A stretch of 64,000 nucleotides of DNA from Methylosinus sp. PW1 (GCF_000745215.1 NZ_JQNK01000009.1:806001-870000); one strand, 5' to 3'; counted from the stretch's first letter, positions 55,166 to 64,000 are shown. Translations and numbers: made by a program. Notes: a model not told the origin generated them from the letters alone.

Positions 55166-56287
55166 TCATGGATTGCGTCTCACTTTGGCCTGCAGCGAGA
55201 AGGTCTCTCGCTTCTCGATCGGATCGGGCGTGATCGGCGCCGTCAGCTTGGCGTCCGCGAACAACGCCGAGCGATCGAACAGCGCGGGAAGGCTCGCGGC
55301 CGAATCGGCGAGGCCGACGATCTCGATGGAGCGCTCGCCCTCGCGCGCCTCGACGAGGCGCATGTCGGAAACGAAAGCGCCGTCCGGCAGAAGGCGCGAG
55401 ACTTCCTCCCAGAGATCGGCGAAGGCCGGATATTTCGCGCGCTCCCCACGCAGCGTGGCGAGGAGGCGGCTCTCGGAGGCGGCCTGCTCGGCGATCTTGC
55501 GCGCATCTGCGGCGCGGCGCGACACTTCGGCGATCTCGACATCGAGCGCCGCGGCGTCGACGTCCTGCCGCCACAGCGTGACGCCGACGCCGATGAGAAG
55601 AAAGGCGATAGCGACGACAGCGAGGATCAGCGCCGCGGCGCGCTCCCGATGCGGCGCCTCCGCCGCGCGACCGAGCGCGAGAGCGGGAATGAGCGCGGCG
55701 CCTTCGAGCGCCGGCTGCACAATGTCGAGATCGTCGATGGACAGGCCCGAGCCGTCGAGAAGAGCCGGCAGCAGATCGCGGCGCAAAATCCATTGCTCGA
55801 CGACGATCTTGCCGGGCGATTGCGGATGCGGCTCGATGAAATGGCCATGCACGATATCGGCGAGCAGGAAAGGCGTCTTGCGCTCCACTTCCGCCGCGAG
55901 AAGGCGCGGCAGATCTGGCTGCGCGGCGAGCGGCGCGTCGAAGCGCCGAACAAAAAACGCCTCGCGTGGAATTTCCACGACGATCTTCGTCGCCGCCCGC
56001 GTCGCGCCGCGACGCTCCAGCGCTTCGTCGATCGAGGAGCGTGACAGCTCTTCCGCCGAAACGGGCTCGGCGAGCGCCTGACCATCGGCGGAGAGCAATT
56101 GCAGCGGCTCGCGCCCACGCCCGACGCGCAGCAGCAGACGCCGCTCGCCGCGATCGAGCAGCCATGCGAGCGTCGCTGGAGAGAAGAGCGCGAAAAACTC
56201 GGCGCGATACCAGCTCCACGCGCGGCTGGCGGAACTCGCGAGCGAGCCTTCGAAGATCTCTCTACGCCAGATGGACGACGATGACAT
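55166..56287 (-). CDS. gspL: Type II secretion inner-membrane protein GspL
   Basis: 373 residues. The N-terminal cytoplasmic actin-like domain (about 1-195, VEIPREAFFVRRFDAPLAAQ) binds GspE. A membrane segment (ALILAVVAIAFLLIGVGVTLW) follows, then a PilN-like ferredoxin domain (ALFDRSALFADAKLTAPITP). First gene of the leftward block L-M-C-D. Assignment rests on architecture and context. Confidence 0.85.
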   Translation of the reverse strand: MSSSSIWRREIFEGSLASSASRAWSWYRAEFFALFSPATLAWLLDRGERRLLLRVGRGREPLQLLSADGQALAEPVSAEELSRSSIDEALERRGATRAATKIVVEIPREAFFVRRFDAPLAAQPDLPRLLAAEVERKTPFLLADIVHGHFIEPHPQSPGKIVVEQWILRRDLLPALLDGSGLSIDDLDIVQPALEGAALIPALALGRAAEAPHRERAAALILAVVAIAFLLIGVGVTLWRQDVDAAALDVEIAEVSRRAADARKIAEQAASESRLLATLRGERAKYPAFADLWEEVSRLLPDGAFVSDMRLVEAREGERSIEIVGLADSAASLPALFDRSALFADAKLTAPITPDPIEKRETFSLQAKVRRNP

Positions 56288-56353
56288 CGTGACCTCGGAC
56301 CCAATTCGTTACGATCGAAAGGGAGGGCGATGATCGACGCCCTCCCCTCGAGA

Positions 56354-57208
56354 TCAGTTCAAAGGCCGGACGGGCGGCAGCGAGGTCGGGACGAGCCCGC
56401 CGTCGCATTTGGGATGGCCCCAGCCGCTCGCGCTCACTCCCGCCGTTATGTCGAACACGATATTGTCGGGACGCTTCGGATCCGCGTTCACGCCCGCGAC
56501 GCCATCGCCCGCGCCCGCGGAAGTCTCGCCCAGGCGATCGAGCTTGAGAAGGCTGCGCAGCTTCCACGCGACGAAATGGTCCGTGCAGGACGTGTCGCCG
56601 CTCACGCCGACGCCGCCGACCTTGACGCCGCCCTTGTCGTAGAGGCCCAGGCCGCCGCCGAACACATTGACGCCGCCGATAGGACGGCCGACCAGCGGAT
56701 CATTGAACTTGCCGAAGGTCGCCGGATCATTGGGCTGGCCGTTCTGCTGGAGATAGGCGACATCGGGATCGACGGGATTGCTGAACTGCAGGCCGAACAG
56801 GCTGCCGCCGGGCTGAACCGCCGAATAGAGATTGGCCGTCGCCAGAGCGAGGCCTCGCGCTCCGAATGCGGAGGTCGCCGGCGTGACGCCCTTGGCGAGG
56901 CTGAGTCCGTTCGCCGTATTGGCCTTTTGCGCCGAGATCACGCGGCTCGCCAGCCATTGGCCTTTATAGTCGGCGCCCGAAAAGGCGACGGCGCAGACAG
57001 TTCCGTCATTGGCGACGATCGTCGCCCACATGTTGAAGCCGAGGCCGCTATTGCCGCCCTGCGTGATAATGGACTGCAGCTTGTCGTGGAGCTCCTGCCA
57101 CGACGGCAATTTGCTGCAGGCGTTCTGACGCGAGGACCATCCGTCGGCCGAGGCGCTCGAAACAGAAATGAGAGCGAAAGCGCTCGCCAAAGCGAGTTTT
57201 TTCAGCAT
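56354..57208 (-). CDS. Secreted GlcG/HbpS (DUF336)-like heme-binding protein
   Basis: 284 residues with a clear signal peptide (ALASAFALISVSSASA). The GlcG/HbpS pattern includes ANDGTVCAVAFSGAD, SRVISAQKANTANGLSL, GGSLFGLQFSNPVDP, GGVNVFGGGLGLYDKGGVKV and GGVGVSGDTSCTDHFVAWKLR. HbpS-type proteins bind or degrade heme or sense redox. It is encoded between two type II secretion blocks, so it may be a substrate of that system. It is followed downstream by the gspL gene after a 66-bp gap. Confidence 0.85.
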   Translation of the reverse strand: MLKKLALASAFALISVSSASADGWSSRQNACSKLPSWQELHDKLQSIITQGGNSGLGFNMWATIVANDGTVCAVAFSGADYKGQWLASRVISAQKANTANGLSLAKGVTPATSAFGARGLALATANLYSAVQPGGSLFGLQFSNPVDPDVAYLQQNGQPNDPATFGKFNDPLVGRPIGGVNVFGGGLGLYDKGGVKVGGVGVSGDTSCTDHFVAWKLRSLLKLDRLGETSAGAGDGVAGVNADPKRPDNIVFDITAGVSASGWGHPKCDGGLVPTSLPPVRPLN

Positions 57209-57355
57209 TGTTGCAATTCCTCCAATGACCAGACCAATATCGCTTAACGAGCATTCGAGCCTCGTCTTATGGCAAAGCTCATGCTCGCGCGCACGCTAGC
57301 ATAAGAGCCGCGATCGCACCAAGGACCACTCCGGCAACTGCGATCATTGTGGAAT

Positions 57356-58006
57356 TCACTCGACGAAAGGCGCCGCGCGCAGGCGTTGGCGACGCGCCGC
57401 AGAAGATTCGCGCCGCGCCGGGCCGGCGTCCTCGCGCGGCGGCGACGCATCGATATCGACCATCTCCTCGTCGATGCTCTGCGAGGCCTCCTCCGCCGCG
57501 CCCTTCGCTTTCGCATGAAAGCGTCCGGCCGGCAGGATGGGCGCGAAACCTACCGCGAAATGCGGCATGGGCTCGATCGCGCGGGAGATCGGCTGCGGCA
57601 TGAATGTACGCGGCGGCGTCTCCACCGCGAGTATCGGCGTGACGGTCGGCGCGGCGCCAGTCATGATCTCGACGCCGAGCAATGTCGGCCGATAGGCCTC
57701 CTCGTCGCCCGAGTCTTTCTCGCATAGACGATACTTCGCTTCGCATTTCCACCGCGCCGGGAAACGCGCGATGCGCTCGCGCAATTCGATCAGCGAATTG
57801 CCGAATGCATGCGCGCAGCCCTGTCGCGAGAATCGCCCGGAAGCGACGCAGGCCTCCGCCGTAGCGAATAAATATGACGTTCCCGCCACAACATGCGGCG
57901 CGACGAGACAAACGGACGCGATCGCCGCGAAAAACAACAAAATATGAGACGCGCGCCGGCCCCTCCCGAGGGGGCGGCGCCTCGGCTCCATCGACGCCGA
58001 CGACAT
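57356..58006 (-). CDS. DUF1190-like exported or membrane-anchored protein
   Basis: 216 residues. After a basic N-terminus a hydrophobic segment (ILLFFAAIASVCLVAPHVVA) serves as signal or anchor. Then AEACVASGRFSRQGCAHAF and WKCEAKYRLCEK give the Cys pattern of DUF1190 (YgiB-like) proteins. The remaining half is Pro/Met-rich with an acidic Glu/Asp stretch. Role unknown. It is divergent from gspE across 127 bp. Start at ATG 58006; MEPRRR at 57991 is an alternative. Confidence 0.7.
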   Translation of the reverse strand: MSSASMEPRRRPLGRGRRASHILLFFAAIASVCLVAPHVVAGTSYLFATAEACVASGRFSRQGCAHAFGNSLIELRERIARFPARWKCEAKYRLCEKDSGDEEAYRPTLLGVEIMTGAAPTVTPILAVETPPRTFMPQPISRAIEPMPHFAVGFAPILPAGRFHAKAKGAAEEASQSIDEEMVDIDASPPREDAGPARRESSAARRQRLRAAPFVE

Positions 58007-58133
58007 TGACGCTCGCTCGTTCGCTGCTCGGCGCGATTGCGCCCGGAACGCTGCGAGGCTACCATCCGATCCCGCGCAGCGCCAGAGCCTGGCCAACGGA
58101 CCGCAGCGGGGACATTTTGAGATTTTTCGACGA

Positions 58134-59879
58134 GTGGCGACGATGATCGACGGCGCATATTCGCAAGGGACGCCGCCCCGTCCGCACATCGACGGCGCTG
58201 CGCTGCTGGAGCAATTCGGCGCCTATCTGCTGAGCGAGAAGGTCGTCGACGAGCTGGCGCTGCAACGCTCGCAGCGCGCCGCGCGGCAGAGCGGCGAGCG
58301 TTTCGATCATGTGCTGACCAAGCTCGGACTCTTGTCCGAGAATGATCTCTGCATTCATCTCGGCAGATTTCTGCGCATTCCCGTGATGTCGGCGGAGGAG
58401 ACGCCCGGCGAGCCGGTGCTCGAGGCGAAAATCCCCAAGAAATTCATCCGCGCCAATGGCATTCTTCCGCTCGCCGCGACGCAGGAGCGGCTGACGCTCG
58501 CCGTCACCGATCCGCTGGAGAACGGCCCGATGGAGGCGCTCGCCTATTCCACGGGCCTCACGCTCGATCTGCGCATCGCGACGCCGGCGCTATTCGAGAA
58601 AGCCTGGGCCAGCCTCTATGGCGAGCGCTCCGAGGGCTCCGCGCTCGTCGAGGCCGACATACGCGCGGAAGACGCCAGCGATTTCGATCTGCAGCGCCTG
58701 CGCGACATCGCCAATGAGGCGCCGGTCATTCGGCGCGTCAATCAGATCGTCGGCGGCGCGATCGAGGCGCGCGCCTCGGATATTCACATAGAGCCCGGGC
58801 TCGACGCGGTGCAGGTGCGCTATCGCATCGACGGCGCGCTGCGCACGGTCGACACGCTGCCGCCGGGATTGAAAGCCGCCATCACCTCGCGCATAAAAAT
58901 CATGGCGCGGCTCGATATCGCCGAGCGGCGATTGCCGCAGGACGGGCGCATCAAGCTCGCCGTGCGCGGCGTCGACATCGATTTTCGCGTCTCCACCATT
59001 CCGACCGCGCATGGCGAGAGCATCGTGCTGCGCATTCTCGACCGCAGCCAGGTGGCGCTCGATTTCGAGGCCCTCGGCTTCGAGCCCGGCGTCATCGCCT
59101 CGCTGCGCAAGGTGATGCGCAGCCCCAATGGAATCGCGCTCGTCACCGGCCCGACCGGCAGCGGCAAGACGACGACGCTGTACACGGCGCTCAAGGAGCT
59201 GGCTAATCCAGAAGTGAAAGTGTTCACTGTCGAGGACCCGATCGAATATCAGCTCGCCGGCGTCAATCAGGTGCAGGTGCAGCCGGCCATCGGCCTCGAT
59301 TTTCCGTCCAGCCTGCGCGCCATGCTGCGGCAGGACCCGGATATCATCATGATCGGCGAGATTCGCGACGCCGAGACGGCGAAGATCGCCATACAATCCT
59401 CATTGACCGGCCATCTCGTCTTCTCGACCCTGCACACCAATAGCGCAGTGGGCTCGATCACGCGCCTCATCGACATGGGCGTCGAGCCCTATCTCATCGC
59501 CTCGACGGTAAAGGCGATCATGGCGCAACGTCTGGTGCGGCGTCTCTGCCCATCCTGCAGCAGCCCGCTGCCGGAGCGCGCGAGCTGGCGCAGCCGCCTC
59601 GCCGGCGAAGCCTTCACGCGCGAGCCGGAGCGGCTCGGCCAGCCGGTCGGCTGTCCCGCATGCCGTCACACGGGCTATGCTGGGCGCTCGACCATCGCGG
59701 AAATGCTCATCATGACCGAGCCCATGCGACGGCTCGTCTGCGAGGCGGCGCCCGAGGCGACGATGACGGCGGCGGCGCGCGAAGCCGGCATGACGACGAT
59801 GTATCAATGCGGCATGGGCAAGGCCTGGCGCGGCGAGACCAGCGTCGATGAGGTGCTGCGCGTGACGCAGGTCGATTGA
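58134..59879 (+). CDS. gspE: Type II secretion ATPase GspE
   Basis: 581 residues. GspE powers pseudopilus assembly from the cytoplasm. N-terminal T2SSE domain (LSEKVVDELALQRSQ), then VTGPTGSGKTTTLYTALKEL (Walker A about 339-346), Asp box ASDIHIEP, Walker B IIMIGEIRDAETA, His box TGHLVFSTLHTNSAVGSITRLIDMG, and the zinc tetracysteine motif CPSC...CPAC (about 472-508). The frame starts at GTG 58134 or ATG 58143; neither has a strong ribosome site. gspF starts right after the stop. Confidence 0.95.
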   Translation: MATMIDGAYSQGTPPRPHIDGAALLEQFGAYLLSEKVVDELALQRSQRAARQSGERFDHVLTKLGLLSENDLCIHLGRFLRIPVMSAEETPGEPVLEAKIPKKFIRANGILPLAATQERLTLAVTDPLENGPMEALAYSTGLTLDLRIATPALFEKAWASLYGERSEGSALVEADIRAEDASDFDLQRLRDIANEAPVIRRVNQIVGGAIEARASDIHIEPGLDAVQVRYRIDGALRTVDTLPPGLKAAITSRIKIMARLDIAERRLPQDGRIKLAVRGVDIDFRVSTIPTAHGESIVLRILDRSQVALDFEALGFEPGVIASLRKVMRSPNGIALVTGPTGSGKTTTLYTALKELANPEVKVFTVEDPIEYQLAGVNQVQVQPAIGLDFPSSLRAMLRQDPDIIMIGEIRDAETAKIAIQSSLTGHLVFSTLHTNSAVGSITRLIDMGVEPYLIASTVKAIMAQRLVRRLCPSCSSPLPERASWRSRLAGEAFTREPERLGQPVGCPACRHTGYAGRSTIAEMLIMTEPMRRLVCEAAPEATMTAAAREAGMTTMYQCGMGKAWRGETSVDEVLRVTQVD

Positions 59880-59880
59880 C

Positions 59881-61101
59881 ATGTCCAATTTTCGCTATCG
59901 CGCCTATTCGTCGATCGGCGATCTGATCGAGGGCGACATAGAAGCGCGCTCCAGCGAGGACGCCGAGGACGCATTGTGGCGACGCGGGCTCACGCCGCTC
60001 TCGCTGCGCGAGACGCGCGCCGGCGCCAAGGGCTCGCTACTGTCTCTGCAATTTAGCGCGCGCAAGCCCTCGCCCGCCGATATCGCCTCCTTCACGCGCG
60101 AGTTCGCGACGCTGGAGCAGGCCGACGTTCCGCTCGACCACAGCCTGCGGCTGCTTTCGACGCAGAGCGCGACGCCGGCCCTGCGCGCGCTGGCGGATGA
60201 GATATTGCGGCGCGTCGTCGATGGCGCGTCTCTCTCCGACGCGCTGGCGACGCGGACCGATCTCTTCGGCCCCGATTACATCAACATCGTGCGCGCCGGC
60301 GAGACGATGGGCAATGCGGCGCAGGCGCTCGGCGACATGGCCGATATATTGGAGCGCCGCCTCGAGATGCGCGCGCGCATTCAGAGCGGGCTCGTCTATC
60401 CGGCGCTGCTGATCGTGCTGGCGATCGTCTCCACGGCTGTGGTGCTGAGCGCGCTCGTCCCCAATATCGCGCCGATCTTCGTCGACAGCGGCCAGCCCAT
60501 GCCCGCGGGCCTGCAATTCGTCATCGATGTCGCGGCGCATTGGCGCTGGACGGTCGGCGCGCTCGCGCTCCTCATCGCGCTCATCATCGCGCTGCGCCGC
60601 TATGCGGCGGCGAGTCCGGAGTTCGGCGTGCGTTTCGATCGCGCGCTGCTCTCTTTGCCCTATGCCGGGCCGCTGAGCGCCAAATTGCAGACGGCGCGCT
60701 TCGCCTACACGCTCGGCTCCTCGCTGAAGGCCGGCGTGCCGCTGCTGCAAGGCCTAGACAGCGCGCGCGCCGTGCTCTCGGATCGCTATTTCTCGGCGGA
60801 GCTGGTCAAGGTAATCGAGTCCGTGCGCGGCGGCGGCGCGCTGAGCTCCGCGCTGGAGCGGGTCGAGCGCCTGCCGCCGACGACGGCGACAATGGCGCGC
60901 ATCGGCGAGGAGGCCGGGCGGCTCGACGACATGCTGCTGCGCCTCGCGGCAATGTTCGAGCGGCAGACGCAACGTAGCCTGGAGCGCGCCGTCGGCCTCA
61001 TCACGCCGACCCTCACCATCTTCATAGCCGCCGTCGTCGGCGGGCTGGTGATGACGGTGATGGACGCCGTTCTCGGCATCAATGATCTCGCTCTGCGATG
61101 A
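59881..61101 (+). CDS. gspF: Type II secretion inner-membrane protein GspF
   Basis: 406 residues. Two T2SSF domains: FTREFATLEQADVPLDHSLR with membrane spans around 168-190, and YTLGSSLKAGVPLLQGLDSARAVL in the second, with a last span FIAAVVGGLVMTVMDAVLGI. It is the platform that meets GspE. The start follows the gspE stop by one base. The next gene overlaps its end by four bases. Confidence 0.95.
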   Translation: MSNFRYRAYSSIGDLIEGDIEARSSEDAEDALWRRGLTPLSLRETRAGAKGSLLSLQFSARKPSPADIASFTREFATLEQADVPLDHSLRLLSTQSATPALRALADEILRRVVDGASLSDALATRTDLFGPDYINIVRAGETMGNAAQALGDMADILERRLEMRARIQSGLVYPALLIVLAIVSTAVVLSALVPNIAPIFVDSGQPMPAGLQFVIDVAAHWRWTVGALALLIALIIALRRYAAASPEFGVRFDRALLSLPYAGPLSAKLQTARFAYTLGSSLKAGVPLLQGLDSARAVLSDRYFSAELVKVIESVRGGGALSSALERVERLPPTTATMARIGEEAGRLDDMLLRLAAMFERQTQRSLERAVGLITPTLTIFIAAVVGGLVMTVMDAVLGINDLALR

Positions 61102-61562
61102 GACCGCCTGTGACGCGCAGCGCGCGGCGCCGGCGCGGCTTCTCCTTGCTGGAGACGCTCGCCATTCTGCTGATTGTCGCGCTGCTCGCCGGAATGGCAG
61201 GCCAATTCGCGCGCCGTCCGTCGCCGCGTCTGCGCGTCGAGAGCGCGACGCGCGCGCTCTGCGCCGGACTGCGGGCGACGCGAATGCGGGCGATCTCCAC
61301 CGCGAGCGAGCAGGCGCTGACGATCGACCTGCGGCGCAGAGCCTTTTTTTCTCCCGCCATCGCCGAGACGGCGTTGCCGGAGGACGCCGCCATAGAGCTC
61401 GCCGTTTCGGCGCGCGAGCGGACGGAGCCCTCACGCGGCGCCATCGCCTTTTTTGCGGACGGCGGCTCCTCGGGCGGCGGGCTGACGATCGGCGTCGCCG
61501 GCGCGCGCGCGGAGATCGACGTCAATTGGCTCACCGGAGCGACGCGATGCGCCTTCCATTAG
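61098..61562 (+). CDS. gspH: Type II secretion minor pseudopilin GspH
   Basis: 154 residues. Leader ending RRRGFSLLETLAILLIVALLAG with Glu at +5, and a pseudopilin-type C-terminal domain (SATRALCAGLRATRMRAIST and AFFADGGSSGGGLTIGV, a GspH pattern). It overlaps gspF (ATGA) and gspI by 16 bp. Confidence 0.88.
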   Translation: MRPPVTRSARRRRGFSLLETLAILLIVALLAGMAGQFARRPSPRLRVESATRALCAGLRATRMRAISTASEQALTIDLRRRAFFSPAIAETALPEDAAIELAVSARERTEPSRGAIAFFADGGSSGGGLTIGVAGARAEIDVNWLTGATRCAFH

Positions 61563-61954
61563 CGCGGCGCGGCTTCGCGCTGATCGAGGCGCTGGCGGCC
61601 TTTCTGATCCTCGCTCTGGTGCTGGGCGGGCTGCTGCAGGGCGTCGGCTTCGGCGCCCGCAATGAGAGCCGCGGCGATTTCCTGCTGCGCGCGGCGCGTC
61701 AGGGACGTTCGCAGCTGGAGGCGCTGGGCGTCGCGACGCCGCTCATCATGGGCGAAAGCGCCGGGCGCTATGCGGACGGACTCGTCTGGAGCCTTTCGGT
61801 CGGCCCGTGCCGCTCCTCCGCCGACCCCGGCGGTCTCGGCGAGATCGTCGCCTGCCCCGTGGCGCTCGCCATACGCCGACCGGGCGACGCCGCTCCTGGC
61901 GACGCGCTGACGCTGCGCACGGTCAAGATCGACGCAAATCGGCCGGCGCAATGA
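61547..61954 (+). CDS. gspI: Type II secretion minor pseudopilin GspI
   Basis: 135 residues. RRGFALIEALAAFLILALVLGG is the prepilin helix with Glu at +5. A short globular part (ARQGRSQLEALGVATPL) resembles GspI. The start at 61547 lies inside the gspH 3' end, and the stop overlaps the gspJ start (61951-61954). Confidence 0.85.
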   Translation: MRLPLARRGFALIEALAAFLILALVLGGLLQGVGFGARNESRGDFLLRAARQGRSQLEALGVATPLIMGESAGRYADGLVWSLSVGPCRSSADPGGLGEIVACPVALAIRRPGDAAPGDALTLRTVKIDANRPAQ

Positions 61955-62562
61955 GAATTCCGCGTCGCGCCCACGGCTTCACCCTGCTCGAGGCGCTGCT
62001 CTCCATCGCGCTGATGTCGCTTATCGTCGGAACCATCGCTGGCGGCTTTCGCCTCGGCAAGCGCGTCTGGGAGACCGGCCGTGATTATGAAGGCGTGCAG
62101 GAGGTGGAGGAGGCCGCCGGCGCGCTGGAGGCGATCTTGTCCCGCGCCTTTCCCGTTCAGCTCGACAGGCGGGACGGCCGGCCGACGGTCGCCTTCGAAG
62201 GCCGTGCGAGCCGCATTCGCCTAGCGACGACGAGCGATGGCGGCGCGGATTGGGGCGGTCTGGCGCTGACCGAGATTTCCGCCTCCGGCGACGATCTCAA
62301 TGTGCGCTCCGGCGTGCTGCGGCAGGAGGCGTGGTTCGGCGTCGGCGGCCAGTCGCGCTCCGCCACCGCGCTGCGCGGCCTCGCCACCTTCGAGCTTTCC
62401 TATTTCGGCGCGCCGGAGCCCAATGCTTCGCCCGTCTGGACCAATGAGTGGCTGGGGCGCGACACGCCGCCGAAGCTCATCGCGGTGCGGCTGGCGGGAA
62501 CACGCCGCGGCAAGCGCATCGACGCCTCCTTCACCGTGCGCATTCGTCAAAACCCGCTCTGA
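61951..62562 (+). CDS. gspJ: Type II secretion minor pseudopilin GspJ
   Basis: 203 residues. RRAHGFTLLEALLSIALMSLIVG is the leader and helix with Glu at +5. RASRIRLATTSDGGADWGGL and LRGLATFELSYFGA match the GspJ body. It is the last gene of the block and its end overlaps the convergent peptidase gene by 16 bp. Confidence 0.85.
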   Translation: MRIPRRAHGFTLLEALLSIALMSLIVGTIAGGFRLGKRVWETGRDYEGVQEVEEAAGALEAILSRAFPVQLDRRDGRPTVAFEGRASRIRLATTSDGGADWGGLALTEISASGDDLNVRSGVLRQEAWFGVGGQSRSATALRGLATFELSYFGAPEPNASPVWTNEWLGRDTPPKLIAVRLAGTRRGKRIDASFTVRIRQNPL

Positions 62563-63167
62563 GCGGCCTCCAGCGGCCCGAGGCTCCAGCAGAGCCAGAA
62601 GCCGAGCGCGAGATGCGGACCGAAGGGGATCGGCTGCGCCATATGGCCGAGCGCGCCGTCACGCGCCGCAATCAGCGCCGAGAGGAAGGCCGAGACCACC
62701 GCTATCAGCAGGCAGCCGGGCAGAGCCGCCGACCCCAGCCACAGGCCTGCGAGGCCCAGCAGATGCGCGTCCGCGAGGCCGAGCCCGGCGCGCCCCCGCA
62801 GCAGCCGATAGGCCATGTCGATCGCCCGCAACGTCGCATAGCCGCCCGCAGCGCCCGCGATGCGCAGCGCCGCCGCTTCGCCATCGGAGGGCAGCAGGGC
62901 GAGGCCGAGCAGCAGCAGGACGATCAGTGGCCCGTCGGGAATGATGAGGAAGCGCGCGTCGAAGACAGCGGCGAAGGCGAGCGCGCTGAACAGAATCAGC
63001 GTCGGCGTCGCCCACCATCCGAGCTGCGCGAGATCGAGAAAAGCGAAAGCAAGAGCGGCGAGCGCGATCCAGACGACATGCGCCAACGCGCGCCCCTCGC
63101 CGCGCGCGGTCGCCGCCCGGACGGCCGTCTCGACGAGCGCAGCGCGGCGGCGCGCCGGAATGTTCAA
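62547..63167 (-). CDS. Short A24-family prepilin peptidase
   Basis: About 206 residues. The catalytic aspartates of type IV prepilin peptidases are visible: FDARFLIIPDGPL and GLGLADAHLLGLAG. Six or so membrane spans are present. The N-terminal methylase domain with its four cysteines is absent, so it resembles a CpaA/TadV-like minimal enzyme. The best start is TTG 63167, which overlaps the stop of the upstream secreted-protein gene (TTGA); an ATG in the same frame lies only at 63239, inside that gene. It should process the Gsp pseudopilins. Confidence 0.8.
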   Translation of the reverse strand: MNIPARRRAALVETAVRAATARGEGRALAHVVWIALAALAFAFLDLAQLGWWATPTLILFSALAFAAVFDARFLIIPDGPLIVLLLLGLALLPSDGEAAALRIAGAAGGYATLRAIDMAYRLLRGRAGLGLADAHLLGLAGLWLGSAALPGCLLIAVVSAFLSALIAARDGALGHMAQPIPFGPHLALGFWLCWSLGPLEAAQSGF

Positions 63168-63535
63168 ATATCGACGTAGATCTCGCAGCCGAAGGCCGAG
63201 ACGGGAACACGCGCTTCGTCGAGAATCTTGGTCCAGCATCGTCCAACGCCGCTGATCATTCGAAACAGATAGACGCCGGTCTCGTCCTCGAGACGCCGCT
63301 CCTGGACATGACGATGGCCGAGATAGTTGAAATAGGAGATGGCGACGTCGCCGTGACAGCGATAGAGGACCTGGCGCGACAGGACATAGACGAAGCTGCG
63401 GTCCTTCGCCTCGTTGACGCAATAGGAATAATGCGCGAGCGCCTCCGGCTCCACGCTGACGCCGGACGGCGCCGCAAAGCAGGGCGCGCCGAGCGTAAGG
63501 GCGCAGATCGATATGACGCTCGCGGCTCCGCGCAT
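63164..63535 (-). CDS. Secreted Cys-containing small protein of unknown function
   Basis: 123 residues. Signal peptide GAASVISICALTLGAPCFAA, then a mature part of about 100 residues with four cysteines (HYSYCVNE, VLYRCHGD, GRCWTK, FGCEIYVDI), likely two disulfides. It overlaps the peptidase gene by TTGA. No family recognised. The ATG at 63535 is preferred to the upstream one at 63592 because it directly precedes the signal sequence. Confidence 0.7.
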   Translation of the reverse strand: MRGAASVISICALTLGAPCFAAPSGVSVEPEALAHYSYCVNEAKDRSFVYVLSRQVLYRCHGDVAISYFNYLGHRHVQERRLEDETGVYLFRMISGVGRCWTKILDEARVPVSAFGCEIYVDI

Positions 63536-63829
63536 CGAAACGCCCCATTCCGCAAAGAGACCGCCAATGCGAAACTCGCTGGCGTCGAGCAATTCTATTA
63601 GGTGAAAGCCGCCGTCGGATCAAGAAGCTCCGCGCTTCGCGGCGCCGGCCCGGCCAATCTTGCCGCGGCCCGAGGATTGCGATATCGAATCGATCTGCTG
63701 GAACGCCGGGCTCGATCGCGCTTCCGCGCCGCACGGGCGCCATATTCGAAACCTATTCGAGGCGAGATCCTTCGCCCCTGATCCGCGCGCTCCGACCGGG
63801 AGATCGCCAAACCCGAGTGGAGGCAGCCC

Positions 63830-64000
63830 ATGTACGCCACGCAGAGCGCGACATCGGAATTTCGGGACGCGTTTCGGCGCCAGCGGCTCGTGCTGTTCGC
63901 CTTGATGCTGCGCAATATTCGCACGCGCTTCTTCGGTCACGGCCTCGGCTATCTGGTCGCGATCGCCTGGCCCCTCGTGCATACGTTGATCATCATCCTG
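63830..64000 (+). CDS. ABC-2 type polysaccharide-export permease (N-terminal part, cut by window)
   Basis: 57 codons are seen, ending at the window edge. The sequence EFRDAFRRQRLVLFALMLRN, then IRTRFFGHGLGYLVAIAWPL, is the start of KpsM/RfbA-type permeases that export capsule or O-antigen polysaccharide. The ribosome site GTGGAGGCAG precedes the ATG at 63830. A matching ATPase gene should lie beyond the window. Confidence 0.85.
   Translation, partial: MYATQSATSEFRDAFRRQRLVLFALMLRNIRTRFFGHGLGYLVAIAWPLVHTLIIIL

Overview
The window is GC-rich chromosomal DNA from an alphaproteobacterium, most likely a member of the Hyphomicrobiales (Rhizobiales). The support is family-level: DUF4167 and DUF2794 proteins, an OlsB-type ornithine-lipid acyltransferase, the hisB-DUF2628-hisH-hisA-hisF-hisE-coaA operon and a Pro-rich OmpA protein. 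A methanotroph-like relative (Methylocystaceae) is possible, but no diagnostic gene is present.

Layout. 1-18,050 is core DNA: clpB (cut by the window edge), a CNNM/CBS membrane protein, DUF4167, prmC, htpG, DUF2794, a Bax-inhibitor-1 protein, a copper-protein-like anchored periplasmic protein, an MltB-like transglycosylase, comM, a hybrid histidine kinase, an OmpA-family gene carrying a frameshift, and olsB. 18,047-33,009 is a DODA/YgiD-type extradiol dioxygenase gene split in two by a 14.2-kb mobile island. 33,135-49,896 returns to core genes: GST, esterase, rpmI-rplT behind an attenuator-like leader, a glycosyltransferase, lpdA, an anion transporter, a histidine operon with two unusual small genes inserted in it, and a vsr-dcm pair. 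50,140-63,167 is a nearly complete type II secretion locus in three transcription blocks (gspG-K; gspD-C-M-L; gspE-F-H-I-J) with a short prepilin peptidase and three secreted or anchored proteins of unknown role. The window ends inside an ABC polysaccharide-export permease gene.

The most interesting part is the island at 18,401-32,565. Its ends are perfect 8-bp inverted repeats (TTTTCACG inward from each side), and a 6-nt heterologous coupling sequence sits at the left junction. Removing 18,395-32,565 restores a 263-codon dioxygenase gene in frame, including the expected metal-site region. The left end carries two large tyrosine-recombinase-like proteins and a small coiled-coil protein in one tight operon. 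This resembles the Gamma-Mobile-Trio/Tn554 style of transposition module. The right end carries a second small coiled-coil protein, a RecD2-like helicase and a complete tyrosine recombinase whose stop codon lies in the terminal repeat. The interior holds a RepB-type primase, an HTH-cytosine methyltransferase knocked out by an IS5-family insertion with a 6-bp target duplication, and an AIPR-family protein with nuclease-like residues, which is a probable anti-phage cargo gene.

A second unusual arrangement is in the histidine operon. Between hisA and hisF lie a two-TM protein and a Cas2/SinR-like small protein, joined to their neighbours by 4-nt or 1-nt start/stop overlaps.
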